A stretch of 64,000 nt of DNA from CAWBOY01 sp963790585 (GTDB lineage Bacteria; Planctomycetota; Planctomycetia; Gemmatales; Gemmataceae). The notes below the pieces were generated by a model. That model saw only the letters and a program-made list of their open reading frames with translations, made no database searches and was not told the DNA's origin. The DNA lies in contig CAWBOY010000001.1 of assembly GCA_963790585.1 (NCBI GenBank), forward strand, positions 934,050 through 998,049, read 5' to 3'. Below, in pieces: positions 11,599 to 20,471 of the stretch; the first letter of the stretch is position 1, and each line of letters begins with the position of its first letter. Both the position numbers and the translations under genes were made by a program.

Positions 11599-12929
11599 AG
11601 CCGCATCTGTTACTTTCTCGACGCGCGATGCTCCGAGGCGTTGGTGCCGCGGTGGCCCTACCTCTTTTGGAAGCGATGATCCCGCCGACCGCGTTTGGCG
11701 CACCTGCCGCCAAGGCGCCGCTGCGGATGGCGTTCCTTTATGTTCCCAACGGTAAGAACATGGCCGAGTGGACGCCGAGTGCCGTCGGGTCTGATTTTCA
11801 GTTGCCCAACACCCTACAACCGCTAGAAGCGCACAAAAAAGATCTGCTTGTGCTCTCTGGACTCACTCTGGACAAAGCACGCGATCACGGTGACGGCGGC
11901 GGCGATCATGCCCGCGCCATGGCCTCATTCCTCACGGGCCGACAAGCCCGCAAGACCCACGGCGAAGACATCCGCATCGGCATCTCCGCCGATCAGGTGG
12001 CCGCTTCCCGAGTGGGCCATCTGACGCGCTTCCCATCGTTGGAAATCGGCTGCGAAGGCGGCCGCAACGCCGGCAACTGCGACTCTGGTTATAGCTGTGC
12101 TTATTCCTCGAATCTTTCCTGGCGCGGCGAAGCAACGCCGATGTCCAAGGAAGTGAACCCGAAGCTCGTCTTCGAGCGCCTCTTCCTCAATGCTCAAAAC
12201 GGCAGCGCCAGCCGTCAGAATATCCGCAAGAGCGTGCTCGATTTCGTGACGGAAGACGCCCGCAACCTTCAAGGGCAGCTCGGCGCGACCGACAAACGCA
12301 AGCTCGATGAATATCTGAGCGGCGTCCGCGAGATCGAACTCCGTCTCGCCAAGTCGCAAGAGCCAGTCGCGGAAGTCGGTCAGAGCAAGCTTGGCAAGCC
12401 GGACGGCGTGCCCAAAGAATATCAGGACCATATTCGGCTGATGGCCGACATCCTCGTGCTGGCGTTCCAGGCTGATCTGACCCGCACAGCCACCTTCGTC
12501 TTCGCTAACGACGGCAGCAATCGCAATTACAAGTCGATCGACATCCCCGAAGGCCATCACGATCTGTCGCATCACAATCGGGCCAAGGAAAAGCTCGAGA
12601 AGATTGCCAAGATCAACAAATTCCACGTGACCCAGCTGGCCTATCTCCTCGACAGGCTCAAGTCGGTCCAGGAAGGCAGCGGCAATCTGCTCGACAATAG
12701 CATGATCGTCTATGGCAGCGGCATCAGCGACGGCAACCGCCACAACCATGACGACCTACCGATCCTCCTCGCCGGAAAGGGCGGCGGCTCTCTCAAAACG
12801 GGCCGACACGTACGCTACCCGAAAGAAACGCCCTTGATGAACCTGTACCTGTCCATGCTCGACCGCGTCGGCGCGTCGATCCCGTCCCTCGGCGACAGCA
12901 CGGGACGGTTGACCTCGCTGGAAGGTTGA
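11595..12929 (+). CDS. DUF1552 secreted protein
   Basis: An intact protein of 444 residues with a Tat-like start (SRRAMLRGVGAAVALPLLEA), so it is probably exported folded. The DUF1552 hallmarks are present: FLYVPNGKNMAEWTP, the LVLSGLTLDKARDHGDG region, SIQLG-like SLEIGCEGG, SYSSNLSW-like AYSSNLSWRG and a C-terminal DHDDLP-like HNHDDLPILLAGK. Parts resemble sulfatase/alkaline-phosphatase-fold proteins. It overlaps the DUF1592 gene by 4 bases, so the two are translationally coupled and probably act together in the periplasm. The substrate is unknown. Confidence 0.9.
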   Translation: MKPHLLLSRRAMLRGVGAAVALPLLEAMIPPTAFGAPAAKAPLRMAFLYVPNGKNMAEWTPSAVGSDFQLPNTLQPLEAHKKDLLVLSGLTLDKARDHGDGGGDHARAMASFLTGRQARKTHGEDIRIGISADQVAASRVGHLTRFPSLEIGCEGGRNAGNCDSGYSCAYSSNLSWRGEATPMSKEVNPKLVFERLFLNAQNGSASRQNIRKSVLDFVTEDARNLQGQLGATDKRKLDEYLSGVREIELRLAKSQEPVAEVGQSKLGKPDGVPKEYQDHIRLMADILVLAFQADLTRTATFVFANDGSNRNYKSIDIPEGHHDLSHHNRAKEKLEKIAKINKFHVTQLAYLLDRLKSVQEGSGNLLDNSMIVYGSGISDGNRHNHDDLPILLAGKGGGSLKTGRHVRYPKETPLMNLYLSMLDRVGASIPSLGDSTGRLTSLEG

Positions 12930-12956
12930 TCGAACAACTCGGGTGTTACTCTTGCG

Positions 12957-13000
12957 GTGCCCGCGATCCGACTCGTAAACTGGAGTCGGATCGCGGGCAC
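12957..13000 (+). terminator. Terminator hairpin after DUF1552
   Basis: A perfect 17-base stem (gtgcccgcgatccgact/agtcggatcgcgggcac) with a 10-base loop lies 27 bases after the stop. A T-containing stretch follows. It ends the DUF1592-DUF1552 operon. Confidence 0.75.
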
Positions 13001-13025
13001 TGTCGTTTCGCCACAGGGATAAGTG

Positions 13026-13349
13026 ATGAAGACTCAAGTTCACACACCGACAGCTCATATTTGGTTGGACGAGCAGGCGAAAGCCTGGATCGATGATACG
13101 AATATCAAAGTCATCGAAGTGGCAATGGAGATGTTGGGCTACGGTTGGTCCGCGGAGAAAATAAATGAGGAACACCCTGGCATGTTCTCCATGGCCCAAA
13201 TTCATGCGGCGTTGAGTTATTATCACGATCACAAGATTGAATTTGACGCGGAGATTGATCGACAGTGTGAGGAAGTGGATCGCCTTCGAGAGGCAAGTCT
13301 CAATTCGCCTGCGCGACAGAAATTGCGTGAAATGGGATACCTCGCTTGA
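13026..13349 (+). CDS. DUF433-family antitoxin
   Basis: A protein of 107 residues. The helix-turn-helix-like DUF433 core is in its middle (VIEVAMEMLGYGWSAEKINEEHP then MAQIHAALSYYHDHK). The C-terminal acidic helix (AEIDRQCEEVDRLREA) would wrap around the toxin. Such proteins are the DNA-binding antitoxins of VapB type that pair with PIN-like DUF5615 toxins, and the next gene is one. The stop overlaps the TTG start of the toxin by 4 bases, giving coupled translation. It probably represses its own promoter. Confidence 0.85.
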   Translation: MKTQVHTPTAHIWLDEQAKAWIDDTNIKVIEVAMEMLGYGWSAEKINEEHPGMFSMAQIHAALSYYHDHKIEFDAEIDRQCEEVDRLREASLNSPARQKLREMGYLA

Positions 13350-13692
13350 GTCTCTCCCTCTATATGGACGCGCATGTCCAGTCTGCTATCAGCAATGGCT
13401 TACGTGCTCGCGGCGTCACGGTATTGACCGCGCAGGAAGACGGTGCGGACCATCTCTCGGACCCCGCTATCCTTGATCGCTCCACCTCGCTCGGATACGT
13501 TCTTTTCACGCGGGATCGCGATTTCTTGATTGAGGGCATCGGCGACAGGCGGCGGGAGAGACGTTTTCAGGCGTGATTTATGCGCATCTTATCCGTGTTA
13601 CCGTTCGCAGATGTATTGATGATCTAGAGATCATGGCCAAAGTTTTGGATCCGGCTGCGATAGAGAATAAGGTCGAGTATCTGCCGTTTTGA
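13346..13692 (+). CDS. DUF5615 PIN-like toxin, frameshifted
   Basis: This is the toxin partner of the DUF433 gene, starting at TTG in the TTGA overlap. The Asp motifs of the PIN-like Mut7-C/DUF5615 fold are visible: LYMDAHV at the start and LFTRDRDFL in the middle, fitting a metal-dependent RNase. The frame changes near 13532-13540. In the next frame the typical family end follows (RRQAAGETFSGVIYAH, then CIDDLEIMAKVLDP, ending VEYLPF, stop 13690-13692), giving about 115 residues, the usual size. The break may be a sequence error or real inactivation of the toxin, which is common in solitary TA loci. Confidence 0.8.
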
Positions 13693-13742
13693 ACTCCGTA
13701 AGTCGCACGGAAACCGTTGGTTGTCTTTACAGAAGAGTTCAA

Positions 13743-14183
13743 ATGTCCAACCTCCGCCGCCAGGTTCTCGAACTCTATCAGGCCGTCAACCGCGAGGTCG
13801 CGGCGGCGGGGCCGGTCTGCATCGCCAGCGGCCGCTGTTGTCGCTTCAAGGAATATGGGCACACTCTTTTCATCAGCAACCTCGAAGCGGACGTCTTGCT
13901 CGCCAGCGCACCGCCGTACACGGCACCGGTCACTGCCGAGTTTTGTCCCTTTCAGAAAAACAACCTTTGCACCGCGCGGGAGCCGCGGCCTCTTGGGTGC
14001 CGGGTCTACTATTGCGATCCGACCTATCAGGAACGAGCGGCGGAGATTACCGAGAAATACCTGCACAAGCTGAAAGAGTTGGCTGACGCGGAGGGTGTAC
14101 CGTGGCGTTATGCGCCGTTGCATCTGTTTTTGAACGATCCAGCGCAGGCGGACGTGAAGCCAACGCCCACACTACTAGAATAG
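13743..14183 (+). CDS. YkgJ-like cysteine-cluster protein
   Basis: An intact protein of 146 residues. Cysteines typical of the YkgJ (zinc/iron-chelating) group are seen in VCIASGRCCRF, AEFCPFQKNNLCTA and PLGCRVYYCDP, followed by a helical tail. It is distinct in sequence from the YkgJ protein at 8622. ATG 13743 is chosen because the preceding residues are not conserved-looking and an upstream in-frame ATG would overlap the toxin end. It sits alone between the TA pair and the PQQ gene. The function is not known beyond probable metal binding. Confidence 0.78.
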   Translation: MSNLRRQVLELYQAVNREVAAAGPVCIASGRCCRFKEYGHTLFISNLEADVLLASAPPYTAPVTAEFCPFQKNNLCTAREPRPLGCRVYYCDPTYQERAAEITEKYLHKLKELADAEGVPWRYAPLHLFLNDPAQADVKPTPTLLE

Positions 14184-14226
14184 CCAGGCATCTTGTTTTT
14201 TCACTCGAATTTGGGAGGGTGCTCGG

Positions 14227-15459
14227 ATGCCTTGGATTCGTTCGCTGGCTGTCTTGTTGGTTTTCAGTGCCCTGGCGGTCGCGGCCGATTGGCCGCAATG
14301 GCTTGGCCCCAATCGAGATTGCTCCACGCCCGAAAAGATCACTCCTTGGAAGAGCCTCAAAGTCGTTTGGAAAAAGCCGGTCGGCGAGGCGCACAGCTCG
14401 CCAATTATCGTCGGCGGCAAGGTTTACCTGTTCACCAAGGTAAAAGGCAAAGAAGAAGAGCAGCTCACGGCGTTCGACGCCAAGACCGGCGACTCCGTTT
14501 GGAACAAGACCTACCCTCGCACCGCGTTTAGCTCGCCATTCGGCAAAGGACCGCAATCGACGCCGGCTTTCTCGAAAGACAAGATCTACTCCTACGGCGC
14601 GACCGGCCTGCTCACCTGCTTCGCAGCATCTGAAGGGAATCAGCTCTGGCAGGTCGACACGCTCAAGGAATTCAAAGCCGTCAATCTCCGATTCGGCGTG
14701 GCCTGCTCGCCGCTCGTGAATGGCGACAATGTGATCGTCAACGTCGGCGGCAAAGAGGGGTCGATGGTGGCATTCAACAAGGAAACAGGAGCTACGGCCT
14801 GGAAAAGCGGCACCGATCCCGCGAGCTACTCCTCGCCGATCGTGTTCGGCAAGGACAAAGATCGGCAAATCGTCTTCCTCACGCAGAAAGGCCTCGTCGC
14901 GCTCAAGCCGAGCGATGGCACTCCGCTCTGGAATTACAAGTTAGTGGATCTTTTAAATGAAAGTTCCACGACTCCGGTCCGCGTCGGCGCCGATTTGCTC
15001 TATGCCAGCTCCGTGACCTTCGGCAGCGTCGCGCTCAAAATAGATGACAAGAGCGGCAAGCCGGGTGAAAAAGAGGATTGGAAGAATGGTACGTTGACTT
15101 GCTACTTCTCGACGCCCGTTCCGGTCGGTGAAGATTATGTCTATGTCGTGACCGGCCAGCTAGGTTTTGGCCCGGCCTCGTCGAATCTCCATTGCGTCGA
15201 AGCGAAGACTGGAAAGATCTTGTGGACCAAGGAGAAGGTCGGCCGCTATCACGCCGCCCTGCTGCGAACCGGTGACAACAAGCTGCTCATGCTCGACGAC
15301 TTCGGCAACCTGAGCTTGATCGAACCCGATCCCAAGGAATTCAAGGAATTGGCTCGCTCCAAGGTCTGCGGCCAAACCTGGGCTCATCCCGCACTCTCGG
15401 AAGGTAAAGTCTATATCCGCGATGAGAGAGAGCTGATGTGTATTCAGTTGAGCGAGTGA
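14227..15459 (+). CDS. Secreted PQQ-like beta-propeller protein
   Basis: An intact protein of 410 residues with a signal peptide (ending SALAVAA). It then has the DWPQWLGPNRD start found in many planctomycete PQQ-like propellers. Blades carry the AFDAKTGDSVWNK, AFNKETGATAWKS, ALKPSDGTPLWNY and CVEAKTGKILWTK repeats. It probably folds as an eight-bladed BamB/PQQ-like propeller in the periplasm. A true PQQ dehydrogenase active site is not evident, so a binding or scaffold role is as likely as catalysis. A GGGAGG ribosome site lies about 8 bases before the ATG. Confidence 0.88.
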   Translation: MPWIRSLAVLLVFSALAVAADWPQWLGPNRDCSTPEKITPWKSLKVVWKKPVGEAHSSPIIVGGKVYLFTKVKGKEEEQLTAFDAKTGDSVWNKTYPRTAFSSPFGKGPQSTPAFSKDKIYSYGATGLLTCFAASEGNQLWQVDTLKEFKAVNLRFGVACSPLVNGDNVIVNVGGKEGSMVAFNKETGATAWKSGTDPASYSSPIVFGKDKDRQIVFLTQKGLVALKPSDGTPLWNYKLVDLLNESSTTPVRVGADLLYASSVTFGSVALKIDDKSGKPGEKEDWKNGTLTCYFSTPVPVGEDYVYVVTGQLGFGPASSNLHCVEAKTGKILWTKEKVGRYHAALLRTGDNKLLMLDDFGNLSLIEPDPKEFKELARSKVCGQTWAHPALSEGKVYIRDERELMCIQLSE

Positions 15460-15461
15460 CG

Positions 15462-16463
15462 ATGGGTCTGGTGATCGCCAAAAGACCGTTTGCCGATTCG
15501 TCTGTCGTAAACAGGAAAAATGCCTTGGCCGAGACAAGTAAGACGGAGCCTCTCGATCCAACGTTGGCGCCGTATGGCTGGATGCTGCTCGGCTGCCTGT
15601 CGTTCACTTTCATGGGCCGATGGACCAACGATCTGCATCTCGCATGTACCTGGCAAATCCCGGCCCTCGTTCGGAGCGCTTTGGCCTTCTTGTTCTCGGC
15701 ATTCCTGGCTTATTTGGGAGGGGCCCGCCTCGTATTCTGGCGGCCACGCATTCTCTGGCTCCGCAGTCTCGCCGGGAGCGGCAGCCTGATTTGCACGTTT
15801 TACGCGATGTCGCGGATGCCGCTTGCCGAACTGCTGACGCTGACAAACACATTTCCTATCTGGATTGCCCTTTTATCCTGGCCGCTGCATGGCCAACGGC
15901 CAACCATTCCGGTTTGGCTGTCTTTGCTTGGGGGCGTCCTTGGCGTCGCCCTGATCAAGAAACCGAGTTTCGACCAGGGCTTGGAAGCCGTCCCGCTCGC
16001 GCTCGGCGCGTCCTTTTTCACAGCCGTGGCCATGATGGGGCTGAATCGAATCCGAGGCATAGATCAGCGCGCGATCGTCGCTCATTTCTCCGGCGTGGCC
16101 GTCCTCTTCTGCCTGCTCGCTTACTTTTTCTTGCCTCACGATCAGATTGCGGCTCCGATCGCCTGGCATTTGATCGCGTTGACTCTCTTGGCGGTCGGCA
16201 TTTCCGCTACGGCGGGGCAACTCTGTTTGACGCGGGCCTTTTCGACAGGCGATCCGACGACAGTCTCTTTGGTCGGACTGTCGCAGGTGGTTTTCGCGTT
16301 TGTCCTGGACGTGCGCGTCTGGCGCGGCGAGATGGAGGGACTTACCGTCGCGGGGATCCTGCTAATCGTGCTGCCGACTGCCTGGGTGATCCTCACGCGC
16401 CGGCCAGCTCCTGCGCAGGAAGCGAATTCGCAAGTCATAGCAGTTGAAGAACCGGTTACATGA
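15462..16463 (+). CDS. DMT-superfamily (EamA) transporter
   Basis: A protein of about 333 residues with roughly ten membrane helices in two EamA repeats. The first repeat ends at the LAELLTLTNTFPIWIALLSW region and the second at ATAGQLCLTRAFSTGDPTTV. This matches the drug/metabolite transporter superfamily of inner-membrane exporters; the substrate cannot be read from sequence. It starts 2 bases after the PQQ gene stop and may be cotranscribed. An upstream in-frame ATG inside the previous gene is less likely. Confidence 0.85.
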   Translation: MGLVIAKRPFADSSVVNRKNALAETSKTEPLDPTLAPYGWMLLGCLSFTFMGRWTNDLHLACTWQIPALVRSALAFLFSAFLAYLGGARLVFWRPRILWLRSLAGSGSLICTFYAMSRMPLAELLTLTNTFPIWIALLSWPLHGQRPTIPVWLSLLGGVLGVALIKKPSFDQGLEAVPLALGASFFTAVAMMGLNRIRGIDQRAIVAHFSGVAVLFCLLAYFFLPHDQIAAPIAWHLIALTLLAVGISATAGQLCLTRAFSTGDPTTVSLVGLSQVVFAFVLDVRVWRGEMEGLTVAGILLIVLPTAWVILTRRPAPAQEANSQVIAVEEPVT

Positions 16464-16603
16464 CCGGCGTGCCCCGTGCTTAAGAGAGAGTTGCAGTTGA
16501 CCGTTTCCCTACGGATTCAGGGGCCGCTCCACGGGAGTTCTGTGTGTGTCGTGCGCAATGCAATCCATTAAGTGCTTTCCCTGCTAGAAGTTAGCAAAAG
16601 CAC

Positions 16604-16636
16604 GTTCGATTGCGCCTTGCCGAGGCGCAATCGAAC
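16604..16636. terminator. Bidirectional terminator between convergent genes
   Basis: A 13-base perfect stem gttcgattgcgcc/ggcgcaatcgaac with a 7-base loop lies between the EamA gene and the convergent sigma-factor gene. It could serve both. Confidence 0.65.
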
Positions 16637-16677
16637 ATGTCCATCGCCGGTGCAACCCCGTCAGACAGCGCCCCAAT

Positions 16678-18446
16678 TTATTGTTTTCCGTCTCCCTTAG
16701 TCGCATTCCGCTTCACGGCTCCTTGAGCCAGGCCCATCAACATCATTGTTTTGATCTCCGGAGACTTTTGCGATCTGAGCCAGCGCAGGACCGATTCCTC
16801 CTCGCCGTGTTCGCCCAGGCCCAAGGCGAGCATGTAGACGTTGATAGCGCTCGTGTCGGCGTTCTCCTTTACAAGCTTGCCTACGGCGGCCAACACGTCG
16901 TGATAAATCTCCGCTGCGGTCGTGCGGTCACCCGCGGTGTCAAGCGCGGCGGCGATTTGCATCAATAGGTCTATGCGCTCGACCTCCGGCTTGATTCGGG
17001 CCGCTGTCTCTTTGGCTTCTTTCGCTTGCTTACGCTTCGCCAGTTCCAAGGCGATCCGCTTCACCACTTCGGGTTTTCCACGGCTGCCGGCCCGTTTCGA
17101 TTCGTAAACCTCTTCAACGGTTTGCAGTGCGGCTTTGTAGTCGCCGGCTCGCACCTGGGCGACGGCGATCTCGGTCTGAATGGCGTTGAAATTAACGGCC
17201 ATGAGATATTCACTCTCCGGACGCTTGCATTCCTTCAACGCCGCCCCAGTCGTGCGGGCCGCCTTTATGTCGTCGAACTCGGCCTCTGTCGTGCCGATCG
17301 AACCCAAGCTGCTGACCTTGGCATGCTCCGTCTTCATATCCTTGACGAGATCGCGAGCAATAGTCAACGTCTTGCCGGCTGTTGGCTTGTCACCCAATTT
17401 GGCTTGGCTGCGCGCGATGTTTACCAGAATGTTGATCTTCCTGCCGATCTCGTCGTCGTCCTTCGTTTCTATTGAGCGTGCCGTGAGCACAGCATGCTCC
17501 AGGAAATGGGTCGGCGCTGGCGGCTCCTCGACGACTCGCACCGGCTGTTCGCGGCGCGGCTCAGGCCTCGGCGCCGCATTCGACTGCCAAAGGCCGGCGC
17601 CAAAAAGGGCACTGCCTCCGGCAAACAGAAAAGTCAAAGTCATCAAAGCAACAGTCTTCAAACGCACGAGAAACATGGTGTGCAACACTCCTTGGCTCAA
17701 TGCGACGACAGTGGGTGGGATGGAACTATTCGACGCGCCTCCGACGGCCAGCCGCGCCGCGGATCGGACCAGTATTTCGAGCGGGAGTGAGGCGGCGCGT
17801 AACGCGGCTGGGGCGAGAGCAGGCGCGATCAACGTGGTGGAAAGCGCGGGGTAATGCCGCGCTAGGCGAGCATGGAGACGTTGTCGGCGCGCGTCAGGCG
17901 TGACTCGATCGTGCCGACGGGACAGCGCAGTATCTGTGCGGCTTCGGCATTGCTGCGACCCTCGAGACGGCAGAGGATAAAAGGGAGACGAAATTGCTCC
18001 GGCAGCCGCTGTACCTCATCATCGATTAGTCCATGTAACTCGCGGACAGCGGCCTCGGTGGAGGGATCGTGCGAATCAAGAAGTTCCGGCGTGGCGCCGA
18101 TTTGTTCGCGACGGCGATGGAGGCGTTTGCGCGCGTCTTGGGCCGTGTGACAGGCAACGTGATACAACCAGCCGGCAATGGCTTCACGCCGCGCGACGGA
18201 TTTGGCGCGACGAGCCAGCGTCAGAAAGGTAGCTTGAAACGCGTCTTCCGCGTCACAGGAGTTGCGAAGCATTCGCTGACAGACACCCAGCACCATGCGG
18301 CCATGACGCCAGACGAGCAGCTCAAACGCCGCCTCATCGCGCTGGTCGACAAAGCGGCTCAGCAGGTCGGCGTCCGACACGCCGTCTTCTGACGCGGCGG
18401 CGCGGCGCAGATAGCCGACGAGTCCAGCAAGGACCGAGTTTGCCAT
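16678..18446 (-). CDS. ECF sigma factor with membrane segment and repeat-rich C-terminal extension, frameshifted
   Basis: The first 190 residues are an ECF-type sigma-70 factor. Region 2 contains ELLVWRHGRMVLGVCQRMLR and DAEDAFQATFLTLARR; region 4 has LPEQFRLPFILCRLEGRSN and GTIESRLTRA. The frame changes near 17886; in the next frame the helix continues as RQRLHARLARHYPALSTT and leads into a small-residue linker. One membrane helix follows (TVALMTLTFLFAGGSALFGAG) and then about 290 residues of helical, TPR-like sequence. Long ECF factors with a transmembrane C-terminal part are known in Gemmata-type planctomycetes. The extension probably holds the factor at the membrane and senses an extracytoplasmic signal. 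No separate anti-sigma gene is adjacent, which fits a built-in regulator. Confidence 0.8.
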
Positions 18447-18502
18447 GTCACGAACTCGTGAGGAGACGGGCGTTCTATTTTAATAGACGACAGAAGCCGC
18501 CG

Positions 18503-19447
18503 TCACCCTCCCGAATCTAGCGCATTCGCCGTTCCTACAGACGGTGGAAACAGGAACTCAGACTCCGGGTCATGTTGATGAAACCGCTCCAAGGCGAGCG
18601 GACGATTGTTGACCGCGTAGCAATAGACGCAGCCGTGCGGGCAGGTGTCATACGCGCCAATGTCACGGGATTCATAGCAACCGCATTCCGGCCGATTTCC
18701 CTTCAATCGAGCCTTGAATTGCGTACCACCGATTTCGCCGAGCCGCACGGCATCGATACAGCGAGCTTCGCTACTCCCAGGTACGAGGAATTCAGGTTGG
18801 GTGCATATCGTCAACTGGACGCCGTGTGTGGCTGCGATCGCTGTCAACTCCATCGCCAAGTCCCGCTTCCACTCGATCGACGGATCGGACCAGGTAAAGC
18901 CGTGGTCCGCCGACGCCTGATTTATATTTCGCAGAGTCTTTTGGTAAAGGTGGGTAAACGAGATCACAACCTCATCGGTCGATCCAGCAAGCTCCTTTGC
19001 CAGGCGCGAGAACGTCTTTACGTGGAATTCGCGCGGCGTGGCTGATGAATGGACAATCGTGTCATAGCGCCAGACGCATATCCTTGGCCCATATTCATCC
19101 GCCAGGCGCTTCACATTTTCCACCGCCTTGGCCGCGTCCACAACCGCCTGCTCCAACAGGCGCGGATAGCCATTGATCGTATGCTGAACGACGAAAGGAA
19201 ATTGACGGCGATGAACCTCCGCCAAATGACCAAGAAACGGTCCAACATTCTTGGTCCAAAAAACAAAGCCGTCGACGTCCTCCGGCAGCAAAGAAATCGT
19301 GAGAGCCTGCCGGTTATACGGGTTTATGCTCTTACAGTATCCGGCCCGCAGGCGGTTGATAAACCAGTCGCCATAAAAGGTGGGAATGTCGGTTCGATAG
19401 CTGGCGGAGATGATCATTGGCTTTGGCGAATTGATTTTGCTATGCAT
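18503..19447 (-). CDS. DUF1848 protein with Fe-S type cysteine cluster
   Basis: An intact protein of 314 residues matching DUF1848: the SASYRTDIPTFYGDWF start, VDGFVFWTKNVGPF, VQHTINGYPR, RYDTIVHS and a C-terminal cysteine cluster. The cysteines are C255, C257, C269, C273 and C276, in CGCYESRDIGAYD and CPHGCVYCYA. The last part looks like a degenerate radical-SAM or 4Fe-4S site (CxxxCxxC). The fold is probably a TIM barrel, and the reaction is unknown. The second Met, at 19417, is the more usual family start; neither has a clear ribosome site. Confidence 0.82.
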   Translation of the reverse strand: MHSKINSPKPMIISASYRTDIPTFYGDWFINRLRAGYCKSINPYNRQALTISLLPEDVDGFVFWTKNVGPFLGHLAEVHRRQFPFVVQHTINGYPRLLEQAVVDAAKAVENVKRLADEYGPRICVWRYDTIVHSSATPREFHVKTFSRLAKELAGSTDEVVISFTHLYQKTLRNINQASADHGFTWSDPSIEWKRDLAMELTAIAATHGVQLTICTQPEFLVPGSSEARCIDAVRLGEIGGTQFKARLKGNRPECGCYESRDIGAYDTCPHGCVYCYAVNNRPLALERFHQHDPESEFLFPPSVGTANALDSGG

Positions 19448-19501
19448 CGACGCAGGTCGAGAAGGCTTTCGAGCACCTGAATCCCAGATATAGGTCGGGT
19501 G

Positions 19502-19792
19502 TTACGAATTTCGACTATCCGTCGTCTGAGGACTTCTGGCTTTCTTCTCTGAACTCGACGAACCGGCGCTAGTGACATAGCCGCCCGTTACGATTCCTTC
19601 AGCTGTCTCCTCAATCGGCGCATGGTAAATCTCGTCCCCGACGCTGATTTTCTCAAGTGCTGCCTGATAGGTCGCCACAGCCCGTTTAGCAGTCGCCGAG
19701 GGGAGTTGATACTGTTTCTGTAGCAACTGTCGAACTGCCACCCAGTAGCCTTGTGTAACACGCTTTGACAAGCTTGAATGAGGAGTGGCCAT
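19502..19792 (-). CDS. Small protein paired with the ART-like gene, DUF3791-like
   Basis: A protein of 96 residues starting 18 bases after the ART-like gene on the same strand. It has a predicted helical core (GYWVAVRQLLQKQYQLP, AKRAVATYQAALEKI), then DEIYHAPIEETAEGIVTGG, then a Ser-rich tail. The layout of a short helix followed by an IYH-x-P-x-EE motif recalls DUF3791 proteins, which neighbour DUF3990 genes in other bacteria. The similarity is by eye only. Its position suggests an antitoxin or activity partner of the upstream gene. Confidence 0.55.
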   Translation of the reverse strand: MATPHSSLSKRVTQGYWVAVRQLLQKQYQLPSATAKRAVATYQAALEKISVGDEIYHAPIEETAEGIVTGGYVTSAGSSSSEKKARSPQTTDSRNS

Positions 19793-19810
19793 AAGAAACC
19801 CCTGCGTTAG

Positions 19811-20395
19811 TCACAGAGCAGTGATCTTAAATCCAGGACGCCCAGTAGCGATCACTTTGTCGATTATCGCAATTCCAGCCGCTGTGTGGAAGCTAAATTG
19901 ATCCGATTCTGGAATGACCTCTCGGCCGTCCGGTGGCCAGACAGCGGCCAAAGGTCCACATATTACGTCATACCAGTCGCGTGGCGCCACATGCGTCGGG
20001 TGAAGGTGCGTCTGTGGTGCAACCGAAGTGCTGCGACGACAATGGTGAACAAAGCTCAAGAATGCTTCGTGGCGGATGTCTCCGCGCACAAACATCAGAC
20101 TCTGCAGCACAGCCAGGTGATTGAGAGGAACATGGAACTCAAGAATTGCAGGTCTCATCACTTTTCGGTCGACTGGAGAAAGATTTGCGTGCTTCCTCCT
20201 TGCCCACCTTACAGCTTGCCCGCGATCCGTCGTCGTATAAAAGCCGCGACCGAAATCGAGCGCATTGCGGCTTCTAGAAAGGTCGATTCCATTGGCCTCG
20301 ATACCTTGAGCGTGGGTATTTACGCATCCATGCCAAAGTACCATATGCGTATTTAAGCTATTCCAAGACTGCGGAATGGGTGCGAATTTCGGCAT
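19811..20395 (-). CDS. DUF3990-like ADP-ribosyltransferase-fold protein
   Basis: A protein of 194 residues. The N-terminal part has LWHGCVNTHAQGIEANGIDL (His22-Gly23) followed by LDFGRGFYTTTDRGQAVRWA (about 47-66). This is the pattern of DUF3990 and related mono-ADP-ribosyltransferase folds (H-G ... D-G-GFYTT ... A--WA). WYDVICGPLAAVW comes later, as in family members with a YDxxxGxxA segment. No signal peptide is present, so it should act in the cytosol. With the small gene directly downstream it forms a compact two-gene module that could be a toxin-antitoxin or phage-defence pair. Catalytic activity is inferred, not shown. Confidence 0.65.
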   Translation of the reverse strand: MPKFAPIPQSWNSLNTHMVLWHGCVNTHAQGIEANGIDLSRSRNALDFGRGFYTTTDRGQAVRWARRKHANLSPVDRKVMRPAILEFHVPLNHLAVLQSLMFVRGDIRHEAFLSFVHHCRRSTSVAPQTHLHPTHVAPRDWYDVICGPLAAVWPPDGREVIPESDQFSFHTAAGIAIIDKVIATGRPGFKITAL

Positions 20396-20471
20396 CGGTC
20401 ATTTCGCGGAATCGGAACCGAATCACATATGTCGATTAAGACCAACAGATCTAGCTAAGAGATGAAAGCCC

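Noticed and set aside
16678..17690. A separate repeat-protein gene starting within the second half of the sigma-factor region.
   Set aside because: One base correction joins it to the sigma domains with the expected RQRLHARL helix continuing, so a single gene is more likely.
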